Assembly (NCBI RefSeq): GCF_030161375.1
Contig: NZ_BSSQ01000004.1
Location: forward strand, 186,001 to 250,000
DNA: 64,000 nt
From: Paenibacillus glycanilyticus
GTDB taxonomy: Bacteria; Bacillota; Bacilli; Paenibacillales; Paenibacillaceae
Reading direction: 5' to 3'
The notes under the pieces: model-generated
Database searches by the model: none
The model's input: the letters and a program-made list of their open reading frames with translations, nothing else
Told to the model about the DNA's origin: nothing
Made by a program: the position numbers and the translations under genes
Shown: piece after piece, positions 44,309 to 53,325 of the stretch
How the letters are laid out: each line of letters starts with the position of its first letter
Position numbering within the stretch: position 1 is the stretch's first letter

Positions 44309-46834
44309 ATGAAGTTGAAAAAGCTTGGTTTGCTCTTGCTAGTGTTGACCGTAACCTTGCCTTTCACGGCGTTTGGAGCCTCGGCAGACAGCGGCAGCAA
44401 GGCTGGATCCGGCACTGTGCCAGCTGATCCGTCGTTTACCAACGTATCCGTGCACGATCCATCGATCGTACGGGACGGCGATACTTATTATGTGTTTGGT
44501 TCCCATATCGAAGCGGCCAAATCTACCGATCTGATGAACTGGGAGAGGTTCACCAACGGTTATGCCACTCCGAATAATGTGCTTTACGGCAATCTCCCGC
44601 AAAACTTGGCTACTTCCTTCAAATGGGCGGGGGAGAACGATTCTGACAGCAAAGGCGGGTTCTCGGTCTGGGCGCCGGATGTGTTCTGGAATGCCAGTTA
44701 TCGAAATTCGGACGGGACAAAAGGCGCATATATGCTCTTTTACTGCACGTCATCCACGTATATCCGTTCGGCGATTGGCTTTGCGGTGTCGCAAAATATC
44801 GAAGGTCCTTATACGTATGGGGATACGCTTTTGTATTCCGGTTTTACGGCAAACGAGGCTTATGATGCAAATAGCGTTATTAACAAGAAGTGGACGAACA
44901 CCAATATTCCTCAGTTAATCAAGGAAGGCAAGCTGAGCGAAGAGAGCGACAAGTGGTTTAATGCGGACGGAACGTTCGCTAACCTTCAATATCCTAACGC
45001 CATCGACCCGCAGCTGATGTGGGATAAGAGCGGCAAGCTATGGATGTCCTACGGTTCTTGGTCCGGCGGCATTTATACGCTGCAGATTGATCCGGCGACG
45101 GGCAAAGCGATTTATCCGGGCAAAGATTCCGTAACGAAGGACGGCCGGATGGTAGACCGCTACTTCGGTACCAAGATTGCAGGCGGTTATTATAAGTCCG
45201 GTGAAGGACCTTATATGGTCTATAACAAAGATACGGACTACTACTATTTGTTTGAAACGATTGGGTGGCTAGGCGCAGACGGCGGATATAACATGCGGCT
45301 GTACCGTTCGAACAATCCGCTTGGACCGTTTGTGGATGCGGCTGGCCAAAGCGCCGTGCTTGCGGAAGACACGGACAACTCGTCCGTGGGCAACAAGCTG
45401 ATGGGCAATTTCCTGTTCAAGCGGGAGGTTGGCGACCCGGGTACGGGCATTGGATACGGTTACGTATCTCCGGGGCATAACTCTTTCTACCAGGATCCAA
45501 AGACGGGCAAGATGTTTCTCGTATTCCATTCCCGGTTCCCGAAACAAGGCGAGGTTCACGAAGTTCGCGTGCATCAAATGTTTATGAACAAGGACGGTTG
45601 GCTCGTCGCTTCGCCTTACCGGTATGCGGGAGAATCGCTTGCGAAGGTGAATCGTCAGGATCTGATTGGCGAATATAAGTTTATTAATCACGGCAAAGGG
45701 ACAACGGCCGATATTGTAGAGTCTAGCTATGTGACGTTGAACAAAAACAATAAAGTGACCGGAGATGAATCGGGCTCGTGGAAAACAACCGGCCATAACG
45801 ATGCGGAACTAACTTTGGATGGCAAGACGTACAAAGGGGTGTTCGTGCAAGGTTGGGATCCGCTCGCCGAGTCGTTTGTGATGACATTTACCGCGATGTC
45901 CAGCGACGGAGTGGCAATCTGGGGCAGCAAACAACAAGAGAAGACGGACGTTCAGCTTGTGCGGGATGTAATAGCTGATCTGAACGTAGGGGACACAAGC
46001 CGCGTAATTGCGAATCTGGATTTGCCGTCCGAAGGGGCGCGGCATGCTTCTATCGCATGGACGTCCAGCGATCCGGCTATCGTGTCGGCAGAAGGCGTGG
46101 TGACGCGGCCGGCATCCGGAACGCCGGCCGCGGAAGTGACCTTAACCGCAGTGGTTGCCAAAGGAGCGGCTAGCGGAACCAAAAGCTTTAAATTAACCGT
46201 TCTGCCGTATACGGATGCGGCTCTGCTCGCGAAATACTCGTTTGACAATGACTTAAGCGATTCGACCGGCAGCTTTGGCGATGGCACGATTACCGGCAAC
46301 CGAATCGATAACACGGGCGGCACGATGTCGTATGCAACCGGAGTAGCCGGGCAAGCGGCTGTCTTTGACGGCAATTCCGGCGTAAAGCTGCCGAATAAGC
46401 TGATCGACAGCAATCAATATTCGGTATCGCTATGGGTGAAGCCGGATCAGCTGACGACTTATACGACTACCTTTTTTGGCGCGAAGGACGGCTTTAATTG
46501 GGTAAGTCTAGTGCCGCAAGGACCGGCAGCCAACCAGACGATGGTATGGTCCGGCAGCGGTGTCTGGTACGACGGCGCTACCGGATTAACTATACCGACC
46601 GGAGAATGGACGCATCTGGCTTATTCGGTAGATAACGGCACGCTTTCAGTCTACGTCAACGGAAAGCAGACATTCAGCGGTTCGAATTTCCCGGACATCT
46701 TCACCGGATCGGATTCGGTCTTCAGCTTAGGCGTGAACTGGTGGGATGCCCCGTTCAAAGGCCAGCTTGATGAGCTTCAACTGTTTGACGGAGCGCTAAG
46801 TCCCCCTCAAATTGAGAGATTGTCGGAACGATAA
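44309..46834 (+). CDS. Secreted GH43 endo-arabinanase-like enzyme with LamG-type domain
   Basis: An 841-residue exported enzyme. Signal peptide about 1-25 (LGLLLLVLTVTLPFTAFGAS). GH43 domain about 40-400: base Asp in SVHDPSIV, pKa-modulating Asp in NAIDPQLMW, acid Glu in KSGEGPYMVYN, plus FSVWAPDVFWN; the series YGNLPQNLATSF fits AbnB-type arabinan endo-1,5-alpha-L-arabinosidases. Then a beta-barrel extension (to about 545), an Ig-like domain (about 550-635) and a C-terminal LamG/concanavalin-like module (about 640-835), likely a glycan binder. It releases arabino-oligosaccharides for the adjacent ABC importer. TTG 44297 is too close to AGGAG; ATG 44309 gives the proper signal peptide. Confidence 0.85.
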   Translation: MKLKKLGLLLLVLTVTLPFTAFGASADSGSKAGSGTVPADPSFTNVSVHDPSIVRDGDTYYVFGSHIEAAKSTDLMNWERFTNGYATPNNVLYGNLPQNLATSFKWAGENDSDSKGGFSVWAPDVFWNASYRNSDGTKGAYMLFYCTSSTYIRSAIGFAVSQNIEGPYTYGDTLLYSGFTANEAYDANSVINKKWTNTNIPQLIKEGKLSEESDKWFNADGTFANLQYPNAIDPQLMWDKSGKLWMSYGSWSGGIYTLQIDPATGKAIYPGKDSVTKDGRMVDRYFGTKIAGGYYKSGEGPYMVYNKDTDYYYLFETIGWLGADGGYNMRLYRSNNPLGPFVDAAGQSAVLAEDTDNSSVGNKLMGNFLFKREVGDPGTGIGYGYVSPGHNSFYQDPKTGKMFLVFHSRFPKQGEVHEVRVHQMFMNKDGWLVASPYRYAGESLAKVNRQDLIGEYKFINHGKGTTADIVESSYVTLNKNNKVTGDESGSWKTTGHNDAELTLDGKTYKGVFVQGWDPLAESFVMTFTAMSSDGVAIWGSKQQEKTDVQLVRDVIADLNVGDTSRVIANLDLPSEGARHASIAWTSSDPAIVSAEGVVTRPASGTPAAEVTLTAVVAKGAASGTKSFKLTVLPYTDAALLAKYSFDNDLSDSTGSFGDGTITGNRIDNTGGTMSYATGVAGQAAVFDGNSGVKLPNKLIDSNQYSVSLWVKPDQLTTYTTTFFGAKDGFNWVSLVPQGPAANQTMVWSGSGVWYDGATGLTIPTGEWTHLAYSVDNGTLSVYVNGKQTFSGSNFPDIFTGSDSVFSLGVNWWDAPFKGQLDELQLFDGALSPPQIERLSER

Positions 46835-46844
46835 TGTAAAAAAC

Positions 46845-46890
46845 ATTCGCCAGCTTCGCCTGTTCGTACAGGTAGCTGGCGATTATTTTA
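46845..46890 (+). terminator. Hairpin terminator of the ABC-arabinanase operon
   Basis: TCGCCAGCT and AGCTGGCGA pair around an inner CCTGT/ACAGG stem, followed by a moderate T-rich stretch. Confidence 0.7.
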
Positions 46891-47012
46891 TATGCCGGTG
46901 TTTTGTAAGACGCAGGAAGACAGGGGGCAGTTGACGAAAGGCATAATCAGTACGAAACATTTCAAACATCTGTTTGTTGTCCGCGATAATAAAAAGTAAA
47001 GGGGATTAAAAA

Positions 47013-47807
47013 ATGGCAATTGTAATGTGCTTCCCGGAGGGGCGACATAAGGCGCTAACGCTTAGCTACGATGACGGCAGGTTCGCCGACCGGCGGCTTG
47101 TCGAGATTTTTAACAGGTATGGGCTGAAAGGGTCATTTCATCTAAATTCTGGTTTGCTTGGTTCCAAAGACCGGTTGGGAGAGGACGACATTAAGCCGCT
47201 TTATGCCGGCCACGAGGTATCGGCCCATACGCTCACGCATCCGTCGATTGCCCGCTGCCCGAATGCGCAAATCGTCCAAGAGGTGACGGAGGATCGGCGC
47301 AATCTGGAACGTATCGTTGGTTACACGGTCCGGGGAATGTCCTATCCTAACGGCTCCTATAACGAGAGGATTAAAAGTCTACTGCCCGGTCTTGGCATCG
47401 AATATGCCCGGGTTGTTCCAAGCACGGGACAATATCATATGCCGGAAGATTGGCTCGAGTGGCAGCCGACCTGCCATCATAACCGGGATTTGATGAAACA
47501 CGCGGAGGAATTCGTTAGTCTTCACAAGACGCAACATTTGTATCTCATGTACGTGTGGGGCCATAGTTATGAATTTGACAATGACAACAACTGGGAGCTG
47601 ATGGAACAATTCGGACAGTTCATTAGCGGTAAAGCGGACATTTGGTATTGCACGAACATGGAACTTGTGGATTATGCGAAAGCATTCGAAAACTTAAGGT
47701 TTGCGGCAGACCTAAGCTTTGTCTACAATCCGACGGCGATCAGCGTATGGCTTAATGTTGACGGAGAGGTTGCGGTCGTAAAAGGCGGCGAACAGATCAG
47801 CTTGTAG
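47013..47807 (+). CDS. Polysaccharide deacetylase-family protein, cytosolic
   Basis: A 264-residue NodB-fold (CE4) protein: KALTLSYDDGRFADRRLVEI holds the catalytic/metal Asp pair, and HEVSAHTLTHPSIARC supplies the two metal His; SYPNGSYNERI follows. There is no signal peptide, unlike cell-wall deacetylases, so it probably removes acetyl groups from imported oligosaccharides. AAAGGGG lies before the ATG. Alone between two terminator/regulatory regions, just upstream of the SLH galactanase. Confidence 0.85.
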   Translation: MAIVMCFPEGRHKALTLSYDDGRFADRRLVEIFNRYGLKGSFHLNSGLLGSKDRLGEDDIKPLYAGHEVSAHTLTHPSIARCPNAQIVQEVTEDRRNLERIVGYTVRGMSYPNGSYNERIKSLLPGLGIEYARVVPSTGQYHMPEDWLEWQPTCHHNRDLMKHAEEFVSLHKTQHLYLMYVWGHSYEFDNDNNWELMEQFGQFISGKADIWYCTNMELVDYAKAFENLRFAADLSFVYNPTAISVWLNVDGEVAVVKGGEQISL

Positions 47808-47926
47808 CGCTAGCTGTGGCAGACAATGAAATCCGGCAAGTTTTGACAAAAATTTCGCGGGACCAATACTAGATATGAGAAGAAAGTTGGATGCCAAGTT
47901 GTAGAGAAAGCAGTACAATTGGTCTC

Positions 47927-47941
47927 ATGAAACCGCTTTCT
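47927..47941. promoter_or_regulatory. Full cre match upstream of SLH enzyme
   Basis: ATGAAACCGCTTTCT matches WTGNAANCGNWNNCW at every position. It lies about 185 bases before the SLH enzyme and 55 before the paired operators, suggesting CcpA control in addition to LacI control. Confidence 0.55.
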
Positions 47942-47995
47942 TCTTTTTTGTGGCCGCGAGAAGCCATGCTGGGTTTCATCTTTTTATGCCTATTG

Positions 47996-48023
47996 TGAAA
48001 CGGGTTTCATGAAACCGGTTTCC
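47996..48023. promoter_or_regulatory. Two abutting 14-base LacI-type operators
   Basis: TGAAACGGGTTTCA (47996-48009) is followed with no gap by TGAAACCGGTTTCC (48010-48023). Layout and sequence repeat the pair before GH30 at 30230-30257, so the same repressor probably acts at both places. Confidence 0.7.
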
Positions 48024-48123
48024 GAAACAAAAAGGGGGGAGCTCTTAGATGAACCTCATCTTGGAGGTGAGGTATAGTCCGCGTTTGAACGTACTCTAAT
48101 CCATCCAAAGGAGCGAAAAGAAA

Positions 48124-51100
48124 GTGCGGAAAAAACCGATCGCTTGGCTATTGCTGTTATCGCTTAGTGTCTCATTATTAAACTTTGCATCGCCGATTCC
48201 GAAGGTGTCGGCAGCTTCAGAAGAAACGATTTCTTTTCAAGATAACTTTACGGACGGAGATTTAACGGCTGATCCGGAGTGGACCGTCGCCTCCGGCACA
48301 TGGACCGTCGCAGCGGATCCGGCTGATGCAAGCAATAAAGTGCTCAGCCAGACTGATGCGGGCGAAGGCATTATAACGACAGGAGACAATTGGACCGATT
48401 CCACCGTTACGATGCGCATTTATACCGGCGCCGGCGGTGCTTATCCGGGGATACTGGCCCGGGTCCAAGACTATAAAAACTTTTATTACTTCCAGATGCA
48501 AGCTTCGAACAATCTCGTGTTGTCCAAGCGGATAAACGGGACGGATACGACTATCAAGTCGGTTGCCTATACGTTCAGCAAGAACACCTGGTATACGCTC
48601 AAGCTTGTGCTGATCGGCAGCTCGATCAAAGGTTACATCGTCGAGAACGGCAAGGATAAGCTAGCTTTTGATGCCGTGGATACGACTTATGCAAGCGGTC
48701 AAATCGGCATTCGCAACAAATGGCAGTCCGTTCAAGTGGACGATGTGACGGTTACGGATATTCCTGCCTCGAATTTGGCCGCCATCCGGTCGGATTCTAG
48801 AACAAGCTCCTCGGTGTCCTTGACCTGGGATGCTGTAGACGGGGCAAGCAGCTATAATCTGTATCGATCTTCTACAGCGGGCAGCGGATACAGTTATGTG
48901 GGCAACTCTACCACAAACAGTTATTCGGACACGGGACTTAGTTCCGATACGGATTACTATTATAAAATGGCTTATGTGAACGGGGGAGTGACCGAATCGC
49001 AATGGTCTCCGGAATTTAACGCGAAGACGGATGGCGCGCCTCCGGCCGCACCTGCAAGTCCGATGGCCGCGGCAGTCAATGCCTCGAAGATCAATCTAAG
49101 CTGGGCGGCTGTTGCCAAAGCAACCGGTTATAAAGTGTACCAGTCAGCAGACGGCGGCGAGACGTATGACGTCATTTACGACGGTACGGCATTAAGCTTC
49201 CAGGCTACGGGACTAACGGCAAGCAAGGCTTACAAGTATCAGATTTCAGCTTATAACGCGTTTGGCGAGTCGGAGAAAGCTTCGGTTCAAGCAACGACGT
49301 ATTCCTTCGACGCGCCGGCGAACTTTACGGCAGGGACCGTTACCGATTCTTCCATAACGCTGACTTGGGATGCGGTACCGGGGACGGCGGTCACTTATTC
49401 GGTGAAACGCGCGGCAAGCGCGAACGGCACTTACGCAGAGATCTATAACGGAACGGATACGACCTATACGAACACCGGATTAACGCAAGGTACCGGTTAC
49501 TTCTATACCATTAGCGCGACAGTAGACGGCACGGCTTCTTCCGTTTCCGACGTGCTTGGCGCGAGCGCGGTGCGTACGTCTTTGACGCCTGGTGCTTTAT
49601 GGGCGGATACAACCGGCAATCCGATTGACGCGCATGGCGCAGGAGTCATGTATGACGAGAAGACGCAGAAGTACTACTGGTACGGCGAATATCACAAAGG
49701 CGGTTGGCCTGCTGCCGGCGTCCGCGTGTATTCCTCGACGGACCTGATGAATTGGAAAGACGAAGGCATGGCGCTGACGTTAATCAATTCAATGGATGAC
49801 TTCACGAATGATCCGCTCATCTCCAAGCTGTATGAAGGAAGAACGGATACGGTTAACATCTGGGCGGATATCCGCAAAGGACGCATTATTGAACGGCCGA
49901 AAGTCGTCTATAACGACGAGACCAAGAAATACGTCATGTGGGCTCACATCGACGGCGATAAAGACCCTTATAACAACAGTGCCAACTACGGCAAAGCCCA
50001 AGCTGGCGTAGCGATCAGCGATTCGCCGACCGGCCCGTTCGTTTATCAGAGCAGCTACCGGATGGATCTGGCTCCGGCCGGAGAGACCGATTACCATCCG
50101 AATGATAAAGGGATGGCACGGGATATGAACCTGTTCAAGGATGACGACGGAACCGCTTATCTCATCTATTCGAGCGAAGAGAATCTGTCTATCTACATCT
50201 CGAAGCTGACGCCGGATTATCTGGATGTAACCGGCTGGCATAAAGACGGCAACCACGACGAGAACGGGAACGCTGTCCGCGACACGGCCTACAAAGCGGA
50301 ATACGGCGTAGACTATGTGCGCGTATTCCCGGGCGCGCAGCGCGAAGCGCCGGCGATGTTCAAATACAACGGCCATTATTACATGATTACTTCCGGCGCA
50401 ACCGGATGGGCGGCGAACCAGAACAAATATACGGTAGCCGACAATATCTTCGGTACTTGGGCACCGATGCAGGATCCGTTCGTCCGTACTTCGGCAAGCG
50501 ATCCGGATCCGGCCAAAGCGTTTAATACGCAGTCCACCTATGTCATTCCGGTTGATCCGGAGAACGGCAAATTTATTTATGTGGGTGATATTTGGAACGG
50601 CGGCAACTTTGCCAATGACGGCGCGAAGTATGTATTCCTGCCAATCGAGTTTGGAATGGGTACGGATATTGCGATCAAATGGTATGCGAGCTGGACGCCG
50701 GATTTGCTTGATGCCATGGGACAAGTGAATGTAACGACCAAATTCCCGGAAGCCGTTAAGCTTGGAGCAGTACCAAGTCTGCCGAATCAAGTGGATGTAT
50801 CGGGCAAGACGGGAACCGTCTCGACACCGGTTACGTGGTCAGTCAATTCCCATGCGCTTACCGCTGCGGATTTTGCCAACCCGGGTCCGATAACGGTTCA
50901 AATGACATTGCCGGAATATCACAACAAGGTACAAAGCGTCAAAATGTATGTCGTGCCTGATAATGCGCTTTATTTTGTGAATGCGGGCGGATATGCGACT
51001 TCCGACTACAACCTGCTTGCCTCTTATATGCAAGGTTCATTGGCGAATAAAGGGGTAGTTGAACAAGCCTATAACGCGGACGACGCAACGCCTTGGGGTT

Positions 51101-53202
51101 ACCTTGGCACAGACTCGCTGCCTTCGGGTTCAGTATCGGGGGATATTGTATCCACGGTCCGTTATTTGAACGGCGGCAACGTGGCGAACTCGCCAAAAGG
51201 CACGGATCTGTCTTATCAGTTCACGCTTGCGAGCGGCTCTTATGATGTGTATTTGGGCTTTAACGATCCATGGTCCAACGCGTCGAGAAAAGCGGATCTG
51301 CTTCTCAACGGCGAGAACAAAGGGGCTATCACCTTTACGCCAAGCAATACAAAGGCATTCACCGGCGTAAATGTAACAAACGGATCGCTTAATATAACAG
51401 TCAGAAACACGGCGGCACAAGATCCGATGATCAGCTGGATCATGATCGTGGATCCGGATTTAACGCCGGCAGCCGATCCGTCGATGGGACTTATGGCAAC
51501 GGCAGCATCTTCGACAAGCGTTCAACTGGCATGGAACAAAACAACCGGTGCGCTTGGTTATAACCTGTACCGCTCAGGCAGCGAAGACGGCACGTACGCA
51601 TTAGTGTACAGCGGCACGGCTGGAAGCTATACCGATTCGGGCTTGCCTTCAGAACATGCCTATTATTACAAAGTAGGCGTTATCGGCGCTTCGGGTACGG
51701 AGTCTGCCGTGTCCACTTCAACAAGCGTTGCCATCGCCCGTACCGCGCAGGAGGTTGCGGATAGCATTACGAGCATTACGGCGCCGGCAACCAATGCAAC
51801 AACGTTGACGCTGCCAGCCGTTCCAGCGGCGTTCACCGCGGCTATCCTATCCTCGGACAATGAAACAATCGGCACGGATGGCGCCATTACGCCGCCTGCA
51901 GCTGACACGACGGTGAATCTCGTTCTGCGTGTCACGAGAACATCGGACGGCACGACGGCGGATACCATGTCGATCGCGGTTGTTGTACCGGCGAAATCTA
52001 GCCCAAGCGGCAACGGCAGCGGGACAGGCTCATCTAATAGCTTGACGCCCGTAGTGACGACGGATATGGCGAAATTGACGGTAAATGGCGTTATGGATCC
52101 AGGCAGTAAAATTGTACAAGGAACGGTAACCGAAGCTGAGCTGAATCAAGCGATATTGCTCGCTCCCGTATTGCGTACGGGGGAAAAAGTCGTCGAGATT
52201 GAGCTGCCGCAGGCAACAGGAGCAGCGGCGTACCGGCAACAACTGCCTGCTTCCGTTCTTGCATCGCTTGATCACAATCAAGTGATCCGGATCAAGACAG
52301 CTTTTGGCACAGTTACTTTGCCTGCGGGTATGTTCCCGGTTGATGAGCTTGCCTCTGCCAAACAGGTCACCCTGCACATCGGGCTTGCCGATTCCTCTAC
52401 AGCAGCCAAACCCGTCATTGAAGTGAGCTTATTGGCAGACAACAAACCGCTCGCATTCCATAATGAAGATGCACCGGTCATCATTACGATTCCGTACACT
52501 CCGGCTGCCGGCGAATCTCCGGATCATCTCGTTATTGTGTACGTGAAGGATGACGGCACAACCGAGCCGGTGCCAAGCGGACGTTACGATGAAGCAGCAG
52601 GCGTCATGGTGTTTGCGACGACGCATTTTAGCAAATACGCCGTTGCTTACGTTCATAAAACGTTTGCCGATTTGACAGGGGTGCCTTGGGCAAAAACGCA
52701 GATTGAAGCACTCGCGTCGAAAGGGATTATTAACGGAACTTCCGTTCAAACCTACTCGCCGAATTCGGCCGTAACGAGAGCCGATTTCATTAAGCTTCTT
52801 GTATCTACGCTTGGATTGACAGCTACATTTGAATCCAACTTCGACGATGTCCATTCTACCGATTATTACTATAACGCCGTAGGCATCGCGAGAAAACTTG
52901 GCATTGCAAACGGATCTGGCGGTAACCGCTTTGACCCGCGCGAGAGCATCAGCAGACAAGATATGATGACGTTAACGGCGCAAGCGCTGGTCGTTGCTCG
53001 CAAGCTGCCTGCCATCAACGGGACAGCCGCGGACATGAGCGGATACGCTGATGCGGATCAGGTCAGCAACTATGCCGCTCTTGGCGTTGCGACGCTCGTG
53101 AAGAACGGCATCGTTCAAGGCTCGGGAAGCAAATTGTCCCCTCTGGCGACAACAACAAGAGCAGAAGTGGCCGTCATGCTGTACAATATTTACAAGAATT
53201 AG
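48124..53202 (+). CDS. SLH-anchored multidomain GH43, exo-beta-1,3-galactanase-like
   Basis: A 1692-residue cell-surface enzyme. Order: signal peptide (1-31); LamG-like module (about 35-215); three FN3 domains (216-300, 303-390, 395-483); GH43 catalytic domain (486-868); Ig-like domain (870-940); carbohydrate-binding/malectin-like module (945-1110); FN3 (1115-1203); bacterial Ig-like domain (1205-1285); Ser/Gly linker and a beta-rich domain (to 1510); three SLH repeats (1513-1690). The catalytic opening GNPIDAHGAGVMYDEKTQKY and YYWYGEY, then IERPKVVYNDETKKYVMW match GH43_24 exo-beta-1,3-galactanases, which trim the arabinogalactan backbone. Start is GTG after AAAGGAG. Paired operators and a cre site lie upstream. 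Confidence 0.87.
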   Translation: MRKKPIAWLLLLSLSVSLLNFASPIPKVSAASEETISFQDNFTDGDLTADPEWTVASGTWTVAADPADASNKVLSQTDAGEGIITTGDNWTDSTVTMRIYTGAGGAYPGILARVQDYKNFYYFQMQASNNLVLSKRINGTDTTIKSVAYTFSKNTWYTLKLVLIGSSIKGYIVENGKDKLAFDAVDTTYASGQIGIRNKWQSVQVDDVTVTDIPASNLAAIRSDSRTSSSVSLTWDAVDGASSYNLYRSSTAGSGYSYVGNSTTNSYSDTGLSSDTDYYYKMAYVNGGVTESQWSPEFNAKTDGAPPAAPASPMAAAVNASKINLSWAAVAKATGYKVYQSADGGETYDVIYDGTALSFQATGLTASKAYKYQISAYNAFGESEKASVQATTYSFDAPANFTAGTVTDSSITLTWDAVPGTAVTYSVKRAASANGTYAEIYNGTDTTYTNTGLTQGTGYFYTISATVDGTASSVSDVLGASAVRTSLTPGALWADTTGNPIDAHGAGVMYDEKTQKYYWYGEYHKGGWPAAGVRVYSSTDLMNWKDEGMALTLINSMDDFTNDPLISKLYEGRTDTVNIWADIRKGRIIERPKVVYNDETKKYVMWAHIDGDKDPYNNSANYGKAQAGVAISDSPTGPFVYQSSYRMDLAPAGETDYHPNDKGMARDMNLFKDDDGTAYLIYSSEENLSIYISKLTPDYLDVTGWHKDGNHDENGNAVRDTAYKAEYGVDYVRVFPGAQREAPAMFKYNGHYYMITSGATGWAANQNKYTVADNIFGTWAPMQDPFVRTSASDPDPAKAFNTQSTYVIPVDPENGKFIYVGDIWNGGNFANDGAKYVFLPIEFGMGTDIAIKWYASWTPDLLDAMGQVNVTTKFPEAVKLGAVPSLPNQVDVSGKTGTVSTPVTWSVNSHALTAADFANPGPITVQMTLPEYHNKVQSVKMYVVPDNALYFVNAGGYATSDYNLLASYMQGSLANKGVVEQAYNADDATPWGYLGTDSLPSGSVSGDIVSTVRYLNGGNVANSPKGTDLSYQFTLASGSYDVYLGFNDPWSNASRKADLLLNGENKGAITFTPSNTKAFTGVNVTNGSLNITVRNTAAQDPMISWIMIVDPDLTPAADPSMGLMATAASSTSVQLAWNKTTGALGYNLYRSGSEDGTYALVYSGTAGSYTDSGLPSEHAYYYKVGVIGASGTESAVSTSTSVAIARTAQEVADSITSITAPATNATTLTLPAVPAAFTAAILSSDNETIGTDGAITPPAADTTVNLVLRVTRTSDGTTADTMSIAVVVPAKSSPSGNGSGTGSSNSLTPVVTTDMAKLTVNGVMDPGSKIVQGTVTEAELNQAILLAPVLRTGEKVVEIELPQATGAAAYRQQLPASVLASLDHNQVIRIKTAFGTVTLPAGMFPVDELASAKQVTLHIGLADSSTAAKPVIEVSLLADNKPLAFHNEDAPVIITIPYTPAAGESPDHLVIVYVKDDGTTEPVPSGRYDEAAGVMVFATTHFSKYAVAYVHKTFADLTGVPWAKTQIEALASKGIINGTSVQTYSPNSAVTRADFIKLLVSTLGLTATFESNFDDVHSTDYYYNAVGIARKLGIANGSGGNRFDPRESISRQDMMTLTAQALVVARKLPAINGTAADMSGYADADQVSNYAALGVATLVKNGIVQGSGSKLSPLATTTRAEVAVMLYNIYKN

Positions 53203-53216
53203 AATAAGAGACAAAG

Positions 53217-53256
53217 ATAATCCGGAAGTAGGTATTCTTCCGGATTGTTCTTTTTT
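53217..53256 (+). terminator. Rho-independent terminator
   Basis: AATCCGGAAG-taggtatt-CTTCCGGATT followed by GTTCTTTTTT, after the SLH enzyme. Confidence 0.88.
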
Positions 53257-53325
53257 CCCAGCTTGATATAATAGGCGCTGTAAACGCTGCAACATACCTG
53301 CGAAATTAGGAGAGTGTGCGAATTT

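Noticed and set aside
49789..50790. 333-codon open frame on the minus strand inside the SLH GH43 gene
   Set aside because: It is the antisense shadow of a well-supported catalytic domain, has no ribosome site and no recognisable family.
53278..53292. cre-like CTGTAAACGCTGCAA before the epimerase gene
   Set aside because: Two mismatches to the CcpA pattern at fixed positions; too weak to list.
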